64,000 nucleotides of DNA from Verrucomicrobiia bacterium (GTDB lineage Bacteria; Verrucomicrobiota; Verrucomicrobiia; Verrucomicrobiales; Akkermansiaceae): contig JAUIGV010000006.1 of assembly GCA_030432565.1 (NCBI GenBank), positions 62,001 to 126,000 of the forward strand. The letters run 5' to 3'. The notes beneath the pieces are model-generated. The model searched no databases and had not been told where the DNA came from. It saw only the letters and a list, made by a program, of their open reading frames with translations. Position 1 is the stretch's first letter; each line of letters opens with the position of its first letter. The position numbers and the translations under genes are program-made. Positions 19,680-28,116 of the stretch are shown here, piece by piece.

Positions 19680-21536
19680 ATGAAAGTGATCTTAGCCTGG
19701 TTTTGGTTTCTGGTTGGCGGGATGGTGGTGGCGCAGGTGCCTCTTCCCTCCAAGATCAAGTTGGGAGAATGGCGGACTCGTCCTCTCTTGAGTCCGGAGC
19801 TTCCTTTCCATCTCGATCAGAGTGACCAGATACTCGCTTTTGAAGATGCGCTCGAAAAACTTGGCCGGGTCAAGCGGGGAGATGATGCGGGCGACTCGTT
19901 TCTACAGTTTGAAAGAGGTGAATTACCGAAAGGGGTGACTTATCGGATCCGGTCAAACGGAAAGCTGATGGAGGTCATTGCCGCGAGCGACGAGGGGCTG
20001 GCCCATGCGCTTTCCACCTTGCTGCAAACGGTGCAAATCAAGGATGGCATGGCGTGGTGGCCGTCTCTCGATATTGAAGATGGGCCGGCGACCGCCTATC
20101 GCTCCTTCATGGTGGACATGGGGCGAAATCCCCATTCCCCGAAGGTTCTCCGTCAGGTGGTGGATATGATGTGGTTGGCGAAGGCGAATTATCTGCACCT
20201 TCATTTGACGGATGACCAGATTTGTTCCTGGCCTTCGAGGGCTTTTCCGAAGGTTTACAGCAAGCAGGCGGGTTGGACCTGGGAGGACTTCGAGGCCCTG
20301 GAGAAGTATAGCCAGGCACGCGGGGTGACGATCATTCCGGAGTTCGATATGCCCGGGCATTCGACGATTTTTCGGAGGGAGTATCCCGAGGTATTTGGGA
20401 AGACACCAACGGATTTGGCGACTTCCCCGGAGGCGCAGAAGGGGGTGGAGATCTTGATCAGGGAGGCTCTTTCTGTTTTTAAATCGACTCCTTATTATCA
20501 CATGGGCGGAGATGAGGCTTATGGAGTGTCGCAGGAGTTGCAGCGGGACTTCATCAATCGGGTTAACAAGTTTGTGAAATCGCAAGGAAGGCAGCTGTTG
20601 GTTTGGGAGGGGCCACATCTCGGAAAGGGGAAGAACAAGGTCGACGAGGACGTCATTCATATTATTTGGAGAAACATCGAGGTTCCCGCGCAGACGGCCT
20701 TGGATGCCGGTTATCAGGTCGTCAATGCCCCCTGGGATCCGCTTTACATTGTGGATCACTATCCTCGCACGATGTTCACAGCAGTGGCTGTGGAACGATG
20801 CTATCACTGGAATCCCCGGCGCTGGGCGCACATCAATCACGGGATGAAGACCTTCCACGAGCCGCATTTCACGAAGACCAAAGCGGGGATTTTGGGCTTC
20901 TGCATGCCGTGGTGGGAGGGTCGTGAGGAGAATATCCTGCCGATTTGTTATGAGCGTTTCACGGCGGTGGCGGCGAAGGCCTGGAATCCGGAGGGAGAAA
21001 AGGACTTCACCTCTTTTCAAAAGCGTCAGGCAAAGGTGACGGGGCTCTTTGAGAAAATTTCGGGATATCAAAAGCCGTCACTTCCGGTGGCAGATCCGGA
21101 GAGCCAGAGAGAAAATCTGGCCTACCTGGGGAAAGTGACCCCGTCTGCGGGAGCGAGTCAGCCACATTTCGGGCCGCAGCGGCTGACAAATGGAATTCCG
21201 GATCGCTTCGATCATTTTTTGGGTTTCCCTACGCAGCCGAAGCCTTTGGAGATCAAGATCGAACTCAAGAAGCCGGCGGAACTGTCCCGAATTAAGATTA
21301 CCGAGAGAGCGATTGGGAAGAGTCATGAAATATACGAGCTTTTCGTGAGTGCCGACGGTGAAAACTACGAAAAAGTCGGGGAGTCAAAAGAAGGGACCCG
21401 GGGCGAAAAAAATTATGTCGACCATGCCTTTCCCGCCCGGAACGTCGCATTCATCAAGATTTCGACCCAAGGCTGTCATGGTCTGACGTTCCCCAGCTTT
21501 AGTCGGTTGTCGGAAGTTGAGGCTTTTGCACCTTAA
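19680..21536 (+). CDS. secreted beta-N-acetylhexosaminidase, GH20
   Basis: 618 residues from the ATG at 19680, beginning the signal peptide MKVILAWFWFLVGGMVVAQ. GH20 signs are YRSFMVDMGRN, the LHLHLTDDQ strand, PEFDMPGHS, and the catalytic pair in HMGGDEAYG (Asp278-Glu279, where Glu is the acid/base and Asp orients the substrate acetamido group). A C-terminal discoidin-like beta domain (about 500-618) may bind sugar. It removes terminal GlcNAc or GalNAc from glycans. Together with the sialidase at 60.5 kb and the sulfatases it fits host- or alga-derived glycoconjugate use. Confidence 0.93.
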   Translation: MKVILAWFWFLVGGMVVAQVPLPSKIKLGEWRTRPLLSPELPFHLDQSDQILAFEDALEKLGRVKRGDDAGDSFLQFERGELPKGVTYRIRSNGKLMEVIAASDEGLAHALSTLLQTVQIKDGMAWWPSLDIEDGPATAYRSFMVDMGRNPHSPKVLRQVVDMMWLAKANYLHLHLTDDQICSWPSRAFPKVYSKQAGWTWEDFEALEKYSQARGVTIIPEFDMPGHSTIFRREYPEVFGKTPTDLATSPEAQKGVEILIREALSVFKSTPYYHMGGDEAYGVSQELQRDFINRVNKFVKSQGRQLLVWEGPHLGKGKNKVDEDVIHIIWRNIEVPAQTALDAGYQVVNAPWDPLYIVDHYPRTMFTAVAVERCYHWNPRRWAHINHGMKTFHEPHFTKTKAGILGFCMPWWEGREENILPICYERFTAVAAKAWNPEGEKDFTSFQKRQAKVTGLFEKISGYQKPSLPVADPESQRENLAYLGKVTPSAGASQPHFGPQRLTNGIPDRFDHFLGFPTQPKPLEIKIELKKPAELSRIKITERAIGKSHEIYELFVSADGENYEKVGESKEGTRGEKNYVDHAFPARNVAFIKISTQGCHGLTFPSFSRLSEVEAFAP

Positions 21537-21616
21537 ACGGCGTTGCTTTTGCAGATTGCCCTCCGACCTTTCCTGAAATAAGGTCCGCGTCCCTGCCGTA
21601 GGTGGCAGACTGATCT

Positions 21617-24600
21617 ATGAAGTTTCTTCTTCCAATACTCGCCTTAAGTTCCGTGGCCTCCGCCCAAAAGGAGGCCCGGTTTATCCGGATCGAACTCCCC
21701 GGTGGAGGCCGCACCCTTACCCTTGCTGAAGTCGAGGTGATGGCGGGCGGTAAGAATATTGCCCGCTCCGGAAAAGCCAGCCAATCGTCAACCTCGAACA
21801 ATGCCGGGGCCGGGCGCGCGATTGATGGCAACAAGAGTCCTGATTTTAATTCTGGAGGGCAGACTCACACCCAGGAGGGGAGTAAAAACCCATGGTGGGA
21901 GCTGGATCTGGGGAAAGCGGCGAAGATTGATTCAATTTCGGTTTGGAACCGTAAAGAAGGCAATCTTGGTGACCGTCTTGACGGGTTCACGCTGACTTTG
22001 CTGGATGCGAAGAAGAAGCCCGTTTTTCAGTCCAAGGATGTGAATGCTCCCGAAACAGCGGTTGTGATTGATCTGAAGAAAGGTGGCGATGTGGCTTACA
22101 TTGGTGCTGATGGGAAGGTTGCGAAAACCGTCAAGGTCCCAGCCGACTATCGCGATCCTTCGCCCTTTAAGTTTCAGAAGGGCGACACCGTGGCCATTAT
22201 TGGGAATGGCCTTGCCGACCGCATGCAGCATGACGGCTGGACCGAGACTTTGATCCAGTCCGCTGCTCCCGGGATGGAGCTCAAGTTCCGCAACATGAGT
22301 CTCAGCGGAGACCGCCCGAACAAATACCCCCGATCCAAAGGATTCACTCCGATGCCCCAGTATCTCAAGCAGGTTGGGGCGGATGTCATCATCGCGATGT
22401 TTGGTTACAACGAGTCCTTCGACACCAAGCCCGAGGATCACGAGCAGAACCTGACCAAGATGATTGCGGAATTCCGCAAGGCGATGCCGAATGGTGAGAG
22501 CTTCCCTCGCATTGTTCTTTGCAGTCCGATCGGTCATGAGAATCTCAATGATCGCAATCTTCCGAGCGGGCGCGCCAACAACAAACGCCTCCTTGCCATC
22601 ACCGAAGCAACCCGCGTCGCTGCCGATAAGAATGGAGTCGCTTTCGTTGATCTCTACCATCCCTCGATCCAACTTTACGGGACCGCCAAGTCGCCGTTGA
22701 CTCTCAATGGGATTCACCTGAACGAGGACGGGAACCGCCTTATCGGCGAGGTGCTGGCCAAAGCTCTTTTGAAAAAAGAGATCACAGCGTCGCCAAGTCA
22801 GCAGCCGCTTCGCGAAGCCGTGCTCGATAAAAACTGGCACTGGCACAACCGCTACCGCGCCACCGACGGAAACGATGTCTGGGGCGGACGTTCCGGGCTG
22901 AAATTCGTCGATGGGCAGACCAATGCGGAGGTTCTCCAGCACGAGCTCAAGATGCTCGACGTCATGACTGCGAATCGTGATCCGCTTATTTGGGCCACGG
23001 CGCAGGGCAAGAACTATAAGGTGAGCGACAGCAACACGCCCAAGCCGATTCCGGTGATTTCCAACGTCGGTGGTGGTTCCCGTAGTTCCAGCAAGGCCAA
23101 GGAAGGTGACTTGAATTACATCAGCGGGGAGGAAGGTCTCAAAAAGATCCAGGTTCCCGATGGCTTCGAAGTGAATCTTTTTGCTGATGAAAAAATGTTC
23201 CCGGAGCTCGCCAACCCGGTTCAGCTTCAGGTGGATGGCAAAGGTCGTCTCTGGGCTGCAGCCTGGGCCACTTATCCCAAGTGGGAGCCGCTCAAGAAAA
23301 TGAACGATTCGCTCCTCATCTTCGAAGACACCGACAAGGATGGTAAGGCTGACAAGGTGAAGGAGTTCGCCAAGGTTCATAATCCGCTGGGTTTCGAATT
23401 CTGGAATGGTGGCGTGATCGTCACGAGCCAGCCGGACATCATTTTCCTCAAGGATACCGACGGCGATGATGTCGCTGATGTTCGCTACGTGATCATGCAG
23501 GGAATCGGATCGTCCGACACTCACCACGCTGCCAACAATCTGATCTTTGGACCCGACGGTGGCATTTACTGGCAGAGTGGAATTTTCCTCCAGCACAACC
23601 ATGAGACTCCGTGGGGCCCTTCGCTCACCACCGGAGCATCAGCGATGTATCGTTTTGATCCACGGCGCTACACGGTTTCGTTGGTGGCCGGTAACAGCCC
23701 GAATCCGCACGGCACCAGCTTCGATCAATGGGGTTACCTTTATGCCAATGATGGCACCGGAGGTCGTTCCTACCAGGTCCGCCCGAGTGGAAATGGATTC
23801 AAAATGTTCCCGCTGGTGAACAAGGAAGTTCGCCCGGTTGCCGCTGACGCGATCATTTCGGGAACCAACTTCCCGGATGAAATGCAGCAAAACTTTATCC
23901 TGTGCAACACCATCGGCTATCTTGGAATCAAGCATTACGACCTCCATCGTGACGGCTTCGAGGACAAGAATTACAAGTTTGGCGAAGTCTGGGGAACACC
24001 TGCTGTTGAACTTCTCAAAAGTAGCGACGGAAACTTCCGCCCGACCGATGCCATTTTCGGCGAGGACGGGGCCCTCTATGTTGCCGACTGGCACAACGTC
24101 ATCATCGGACACATGCAGCACAACGTCCGCGACCCGAATCGGGACAAGGTTCACGGGCGGATTTACCGGATGGTGAATACGAAAAAGCCGCTTCAGAAAC
24201 CTGTTAAGATCGATGGTGCTTCCATGAGTGAGCTCCTTGATAATTTCAAGCATCCAGACATGTATGTCCGTCACCGCACCCGTGTGGAAATCAGCGAGCG
24301 GGACACCGATGAGGTGATTAAGGCGACTCAGGCCTGGGTGAAGCAATTTGATCCCGCCAAGAAAGAAGATGGAATTCCCATGCTGGAAGCACTCTGGGTG
24401 CACCAGCAGCATAACGTGCGAAATGCCGATCTTCTCGAGCTCGTCTTAACGTCGGCTGACCCACATGTCGTTCAGGGTGCCAAGACCGTGAAACATTGGT
24501 GGGGACCTGCCGATCCGGCAAATGGTGAGCAGGAGGTCGAAAAAGAGGAAGAGATGAAAATCATCCCCGGAGGAGTCAACGACACTCCTTCACTGACTGA

Positions 24601-24961
24601 AGTTCGCGTGAATGCTATTGTTGAAAAAATTCAGTATGACGTGAAGAAGGTCGAATTGAAGGCCGGAAAGAAAGTGAAGCTCACTTTTGTGAATCCTGAC
24701 TTTATGCCTCACAATCTGGTGATCACCAAGCCCGGGACTGCTGATGCAGTAGCGGCGGCTGCGATTGCTCTCGGTGCCGATGGCTTCAAGAAACAATTCC
24801 TGCCCGAATCCGACGATATCCTTCACGCGACCAAGTTGCTTGAGAAGGGGCAGACCGAAATTCTCGAGTTCAATGCTCCCACCGAGCCGGGCGAATACAA
24901 CTTCATTTGCACCTTCCCGGGGCACGCGACATTGATGCGCGGCATCATGATCGTGAAGTAG
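21617..24961 (+). CDS. PVC-type multidomain dehydrogenase-like protein with discoidin, SGNH-like, propeller and azurin domains
   Basis: 1114 residues. A signal peptide ([16 protein letters not shown]) leads to a discoidin-like domain (about 20-150), then an SGNH-like domain (about 185-400) whose first block reads [13 protein letters not shown] without the catalytic Ser and whose last block is NGIHLNEDG instead of DxxH. A soluble-dehydrogenase-like beta-propeller typical of PVC bacteria follows (about 490-830; [41 protein letters not shown]). The C-terminus (about 990-1114) is azurin-like: His1032 in MPHN, then Cys1098, His1103 and Met1107 in [10 protein letters not shown], which matches the C-x4-H-x3-M spacing of azurin. 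No CxxCH haem site is present. It probably oxidises a substrate in the periplasm with the copper domain as electron acceptor. Confidence 0.87.
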   Translation: MKFLLPILALSSVASAQKEARFIRIELPGGGRTLTLAEVEVMAGGKNIARSGKASQSSTSNNAGAGRAIDGNKSPDFNSGGQTHTQEGSKNPWWELDLGKAAKIDSISVWNRKEGNLGDRLDGFTLTLLDAKKKPVFQSKDVNAPETAVVIDLKKGGDVAYIGADGKVAKTVKVPADYRDPSPFKFQKGDTVAIIGNGLADRMQHDGWTETLIQSAAPGMELKFRNMSLSGDRPNKYPRSKGFTPMPQYLKQVGADVIIAMFGYNESFDTKPEDHEQNLTKMIAEFRKAMPNGESFPRIVLCSPIGHENLNDRNLPSGRANNKRLLAITEATRVAADKNGVAFVDLYHPSIQLYGTAKSPLTLNGIHLNEDGNRLIGEVLAKALLKKEITASPSQQPLREAVLDKNWHWHNRYRATDGNDVWGGRSGLKFVDGQTNAEVLQHELKMLDVMTANRDPLIWATAQGKNYKVSDSNTPKPIPVISNVGGGSRSSSKAKEGDLNYISGEEGLKKIQVPDGFEVNLFADEKMFPELANPVQLQVDGKGRLWAAAWATYPKWEPLKKMNDSLLIFEDTDKDGKADKVKEFAKVHNPLGFEFWNGGVIVTSQPDIIFLKDTDGDDVADVRYVIMQGIGSSDTHHAANNLIFGPDGGIYWQSGIFLQHNHETPWGPSLTTGASAMYRFDPRRYTVSLVAGNSPNPHGTSFDQWGYLYANDGTGGRSYQVRPSGNGFKMFPLVNKEVRPVAADAIISGTNFPDEMQQNFILCNTIGYLGIKHYDLHRDGFEDKNYKFGEVWGTPAVELLKSSDGNFRPTDAIFGEDGALYVADWHNVIIGHMQHNVRDPNRDKVHGRIYRMVNTKKPLQKPVKIDGASMSELLDNFKHPDMYVRHRTRVEISERDTDEVIKATQAWVKQFDPAKKEDGIPMLEALWVHQQHNVRNADLLELVLTSADPHVVQGAKTVKHWWGPADPANGEQEVEKEEEMKIIPGGVNDTPSLTEVRVNAIVEKIQYDVKKVELKAGKKVKLTFVNPDFMPHNLVITKPGTADAVAAAAIALGADGFKKQFLPESDDILHATKLLEKGQTEILEFNAPTEPGEYNFICTFPGHATLMRGIMIVK

Positions 24962-24981
24962 ATGGGGACCGCTTGTTTTTC

Positions 24982-25014
24982 AAAGCACGGGAGGGAGACC
25001 TTCCGTGCTTTTTT
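24982..25014 (+). terminator. intrinsic terminator
   Basis: Stem AAAGCACGG/CCGTGCTTT (24982-24990 with 25003-25011), with an inner AGG/CCT pairing, followed by a T-run. It ends just 3 bp before the ATG of the next gene at 25018, so the small-protein cluster either has its own promoter inside the upstream gene or relies on read-through. Confidence 0.85.
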
Positions 25015-25017
25015 GTG

Positions 25018-25647
25018 ATGTCCGCAGAAAATCCATACGCACCACCGGAGTCTTGCGATAGTTCGCTTGTTGCCGGAGGACCGAACGGTTTTGTAGTCGA
25101 TGGGGAATTTCTGATCCTGCGGGAAGGAGCAAAACTTCCCGACCTTTGTGTTGGGACAGGGGCGACGCAGGGGGAGTTTTTACGCTTCGAGCGCTCCATT
25201 CATTGGATCCCTCAACGGGTTCACCTGTTTTTCTTCCCGCTGATATTGCTTGCCTGGCGCTTGAATTCTCTCGTGCTCACGATCGTGGTTTTAATCGGCT
25301 GGTGTTATTTGCTGAGCCGGTTTCAGCGGAGGGTTACGGTTGGGTTTGCGATCGAGCAGTTCTTCTTCAGAAAACAAGTGATCATGCTGGCCGGGTTGGT
25401 GGTAGCTGGTCTGGCAGTGATGGTTCCGATCATCCTGCTTCCAATTGCGTTCGAATTAAGGGTGATGATAGTTTATGTCCTGCTTGTTGATGGTGTCAGA
25501 TTTGCGACATTTCTTGGTAAGGGGATCAGAATCAAAGACATTAAAGACGGGGTCGCGCGTTTGATGAATGTGAACCCTGTTGCTCTTGCTAAGCTGGGGC
25601 AATGGAACGAGGATGATACCAATGGAGAAAGACAGTCGGACCGCTGA
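25018..25647 (+). CDS. NPYAPP-type small membrane protein, paralogue 1
   Basis: 209 residues from the ATG at 25018 (MSAENPYAPPES). After the NPYAPP tag comes a soluble segment with LPDLCVGTGA, then two hydrophobic hairpins (around HLFFFPLILLAW, SLVLTIVVLIGW and further VAGLAVMVPIILLP) and a short C-terminal tail ending LMNVNPVALAKLGQW. It is clearly paralogous to the two next genes. Proteins with an N-terminal NPYAPP tag are common in Verrucomicrobiota and Planctomycetota and have no known function. Confidence 0.75.
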   Translation: MSAENPYAPPESCDSSLVAGGPNGFVVDGEFLILREGAKLPDLCVGTGATQGEFLRFERSIHWIPQRVHLFFFPLILLAWRLNSLVLTIVVLIGWCYLLSRFQRRVTVGFAIEQFFFRKQVIMLAGLVVAGLAVMVPIILLPIAFELRVMIVYVLLVDGVRFATFLGKGIRIKDIKDGVARLMNVNPVALAKLGQWNEDDTNGERQSDR

Positions 25648-26263
25648 GAATCCTTACGCTCCTCCGGAGTCTGATTCACAAGATGGGAGGATGCGGGGCA
25701 AAGCTCTTCCCGGCAGTTTTTGGATTGAGGATGGAAAGCTCTCAATGATTCACGAAGGTTTTCTTCCTGATGTCTGTTTGAAGACCGGTGCGGTCGATGG
25801 TTGGTTGACCCGGAATCCGGAGCGTTTCTCATGGCGGCCGCCATGGATCCCCTGGCTCTTCTTTTTTCTGGTGCTTGGCAGTTTGATTTTGTGGCCCCAG
25901 TTGGTTCCGATTCTTCTTTTGGTCTGGTTCTTGGCGTCCATCTTTACGGTGGAGACGATCAGAGCCGATTATTGTTTATCGAGGGACGCGGTCCGAACCC
26001 GGAGGATTTTAAGTTGGCTTAAGTTGGCTTATCTCGGCTCGCCGATTTTGTTGGGGTTTGTTTCGCGTGAATGGATTGTGCTGGGTCTCTTTTTGTGGCC
26101 ACTTGTCGCCCTCGTGGGTCTTTTTATGCTCAACCTGTTGTTTCCTTTTCCAGCTCCCGCCGTGGTCCGGAATGGCGTCGTGACCTTGAAGAATGTTTCG
26201 CCGGAAGCACTTCGGCAGTTGAGGCGTTGGCAGAATTCTCGTCCCATGAAATCGAATGAATGA
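25622..26263 (+). CDS. NPYAPP-type small membrane protein, paralogue 2
   Basis: 213 residues from the ATG at 25622 (MEKDSRTAENPYAPPES). An ATG at 25613 is an alternative start. It overlaps the end of paralogue 1 by 26 bp. It has the shared LPDVCLKTGA block, two pairs of membrane segments and a C-terminus VTLKNVSPEALRQLRRW matching the other copies. The conserved Cys-x-x-Thr-Gly in all three suggests a functional site. Function unknown. Confidence 0.75.
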   Translation: MEKDSRTAENPYAPPESDSQDGRMRGKALPGSFWIEDGKLSMIHEGFLPDVCLKTGAVDGWLTRNPERFSWRPPWIPWLFFFLVLGSLILWPQLVPILLLVWFLASIFTVETIRADYCLSRDAVRTRRILSWLKLAYLGSPILLGFVSREWIVLGLFLWPLVALVGLFMLNLLFPFPAPAVVRNGVVTLKNVSPEALRQLRRWQNSRPMKSNE

Positions 26264-26915
26264 GGCTGTCGACGATCCGTATGCTCCTCCGCAATCTGCG
26301 ATTGGGAGCCTGGGGAACAAAGGGGATCCGGGAAGCTACTGGATTAAGGGCGGCTCGCTTCTTGTCACTGATGGGGCAAATCTTCCCGATATCTGTTTGA
26401 TCACCGGCAAAGTGGGAGGGGAAATGATGAGGTTGCACCGGGTCATTCGTTGGCAGCCCGATCACACTTTTCTTTACCTCTCAATCCTCTTGTTTGTGGG
26501 TGTTGGGTTCCTGAAAATTTTTGCTTTGCCATTTCTGGTGGTGGTTGCCGGAGTGGTTCTACGTCGCCTTTGGACATCGGTCTCAATCAGCTATGGTCTG
26601 GAAGGGAAGGCGTTCAGAAAGCAGAAGCTTTTTGGCTTGGCCGGTTGGGGGATGGTTGGGGGCGCGCTCGCATTCATTGCTCTGACTCCTTTTGATCCCG
26701 AGGCCCGACTGACATTCGGAGGGATCGTTGCTCTCCTTGGCTTGTTTCTGCTTCGGCGGCTCGATCAGTCTTTTCGCGTCGTTGAGATCAAGAAGGGGGT
26801 TGCAACCCTAAGCGGAATTCATCCGGATGCCCTGAAGTATTTGGGAGATTGGCGTCGCTCGCACCTTTCGAGATTTCTTCCGCCGGAGGTTCAAAAGCCT
26901 CGACCCGAAGAGTAA
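26256..26915 (+). CDS. NPYAPP-type small membrane protein, paralogue 3
   Basis: 219 residues, start ATG at 26256 inside the end of paralogue 2 (8-bp overlap), so translation is likely coupled. The tag reads DPYAPPQS, the conserved block LPDICLITGK, and the C-terminus VATLSGIHPDALKYLGDW. Hydrophobic segments lie in the same order as in the two copies upstream. The three genes form one transcription unit. No partner gene of known function is nearby. Confidence 0.75.
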   Translation: MNEAVDDPYAPPQSAIGSLGNKGDPGSYWIKGGSLLVTDGANLPDICLITGKVGGEMMRLHRVIRWQPDHTFLYLSILLFVGVGFLKIFALPFLVVVAGVVLRRLWTSVSISYGLEGKAFRKQKLFGLAGWGMVGGALAFIALTPFDPEARLTFGGIVALLGLFLLRRLDQSFRVVEIKKGVATLSGIHPDALKYLGDWRRSHLSRFLPPEVQKPRPEE

Positions 26916-26937
26916 ATTAATTTCCAAAAGGAGCGGA

Positions 26938-27048
26938 ATGAAAGACCCGGCCCTACCTATGCTTTATGCCGGGATTCCAGTGGGGTTGTTTGCGGGTTTG
27001 CCTGGAATGGCTGTGGATCATGTCAGACGTTTTCTTTTCGTTCGCTGA
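26938..27048 (+). CDS. possible 36-residue membrane peptide
   Basis: A short open frame (MKDPALPMLYAGIPVGLFAG and on to a VRRFLFVR end) with a hydrophobic centre. Unlike most genes here it has a good Shine-Dalgarno, AAAAGGAG, ending 6 bp before the ATG. It lies 22 bp after the third NPYAPP gene. No family was recognised. It could be a real small protein or chance. Confidence 0.3.
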   Translation: MKDPALPMLYAGIPVGLFAGLPGMAVDHVRRFLFVR

Positions 27049-27340
27049 GCCTTAGACCATCTGCCAAAAGTCCTTACGTGAAAACGGGGATTGTGGTGTC
27101 GAGAGGATCAGCCGCTGCGCGGGAGTGCTGACAGACTTCGGGCCCGTGGGAGCCGATTGCGGCGTTGCTCGTCAATTCCCACAGTCACGGCCTTTTCCCG
27201 CAATCACTTCTGGCAAATGGTCTAATGGCATGGCGGTGGTTACAGGCTGACATGCTCTTCGAAGAGAACCTTGTTCCCCCGGGACGAGAGGAATATGACG
27301 ACCAGGCAAACTGCCATCGGCAGGGGAGTGGTCCTGCGTT
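27049..27340. other. gene-poor interval, no recognised feature
   Basis: About 290 bp downstream of the NPYAPP cluster and of the convergent Sec-protein gene. An open frame at 27165-27443 runs into the Sec gene and shows no protein character. No terminator hairpin was found. Confidence 0.4.
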
Positions 27341-28015
27341 CTACTTCAATCCGGCCAGTTTGCGAGCTCTTGCGACGCTGGCTTTATCGAGTTGGGCAGC
27401 GGTCGCGCGGATTGTTTTTCCGGCCTCGGTGACAAAGAGATAGGTCTTATCGTCTTCGACGCCAACGAGTTTGGCTTTAATTTCAGTTCCGGCCGAGCTT
27501 TTCCAGCTTTCCAGCTTTCCTCCCTCAACCTTGACCACCACCGCGGGCTTTCCTCCGTCGGCAAAAGTGCCGTCCTTCTTGGCCTTGGCCACGCCATCGA
27601 GGGCCGACTTGAAAATGGTGCCGTATTTCTGGGTCTTCATGGCCGGGTGGTCGTAGCGGCCAAAGATTTTGGTCACTCCCGGATCGGTGAAGATTACGAT
27701 GGGAATGGATGCGCCACCGGTGCGGTAGGCATTTTTGACGAGGTCAGGAAGACCGGCGGTTTCCGAGATATCGACGACGATGCTTTTTGAAAATCCGAGG
27801 ACTGCTTTGCTGGCCGACACACTGACGGCTCCCGGGCAATCCACTCATGTGGCGGTCATATTTTTCTTCGCGATCACGAAGGCGATCGGCTGCTGTGCCG
27901 TAGTCGCTTTCTTCTGAACTTCATCGAGTTGCGCAAGATTATGTGTTCCTTTTGGAATCTGAAAAGCTCCCGCGAAGGAGGCGAGGCCGAGGGTGAGAGT
28001 GAGAAGGAGTTTCAT
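27341..28015 (-). CDS. candidate selenoprotein: exported thioredoxin-like protein with U-x-x-C motif and SHD1-like C-terminus
   Basis: 224 residues if the TGA at 27847-27845 is read as selenocysteine (residue 57). The frame is open without break on both sides. The start at 28015 gives the signal peptide MKLLLTLTLGLASFAGAF. The thioredoxin-like domain (about 25-150) has the beta strand IAFVIAKKNM, then T-A-T-U-V-D-C-P, so Sec57 and Cys60 form a U-x-x-C pair where C-x-x-C is expected. The strand SIPIVIFTDP carries the expected cis-proline. The C-terminus (about 152-210, LESWKSSAGTEIKAKLVGVE) resembles the SHD1 domain common in PVC bacteria. A SECIS-like hairpin follows the TGA. Conventional calling would give two fragments (56 and 167 residues). 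A nonsense mutation or base error is the alternative. Confidence 0.72.
27813..27829 (-). promoter_or_regulatory. candidate bacterial SECIS hairpin (thioredoxin-like gene)
   Basis: Read 5'->3' on the minus strand, GCCGUCA-GUG-UGUCGGC forms four G-C pairs, a U-U mismatch, two more pairs and a GUG loop. The stem begins 16 nt after the UGA and the loop 23 nt after it. That fits the known bacterial rules (loop 16-37 nt downstream with a G among its first two bases). Confidence 0.5.
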
Positions 28016-28116
28016 CGCTTTTGGAGATATTAGGATCTCTCTGGCTGAGGGCAAGCCCTCGGTTTTCTTTCGCGCACGCTTGGAAATTGCCTGTCGTTCC
28101 CTAGGATGACGACCAG

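Noticed and set aside
19953-21071. 372-codon minus-strand open frame within the GH20 gene
   Set aside because: Antisense to an enzyme with visible catalytic motifs; no domain signal of its own.
21932-23602. 556-codon open frame on the minus strand inside the 1114-residue PVC gene
   Set aside because: It is antisense to a gene with clear domains and its translation has no recognisable family; long shadow frames are expected in this codon-biased sequence.
27165-27443. 92-codon plus-strand frame running into the Sec-protein gene
   Set aside because: Antisense to the end of a supported gene and without protein character.
27845-27847. In-frame TGA as a simple pseudogene mutation of the thioredoxin-like gene
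   Set aside because: The frame remains open for 167 further codons with a coherent second domain, the TGA falls at the redox position and a hairpin follows. It is still listed as the alternative.
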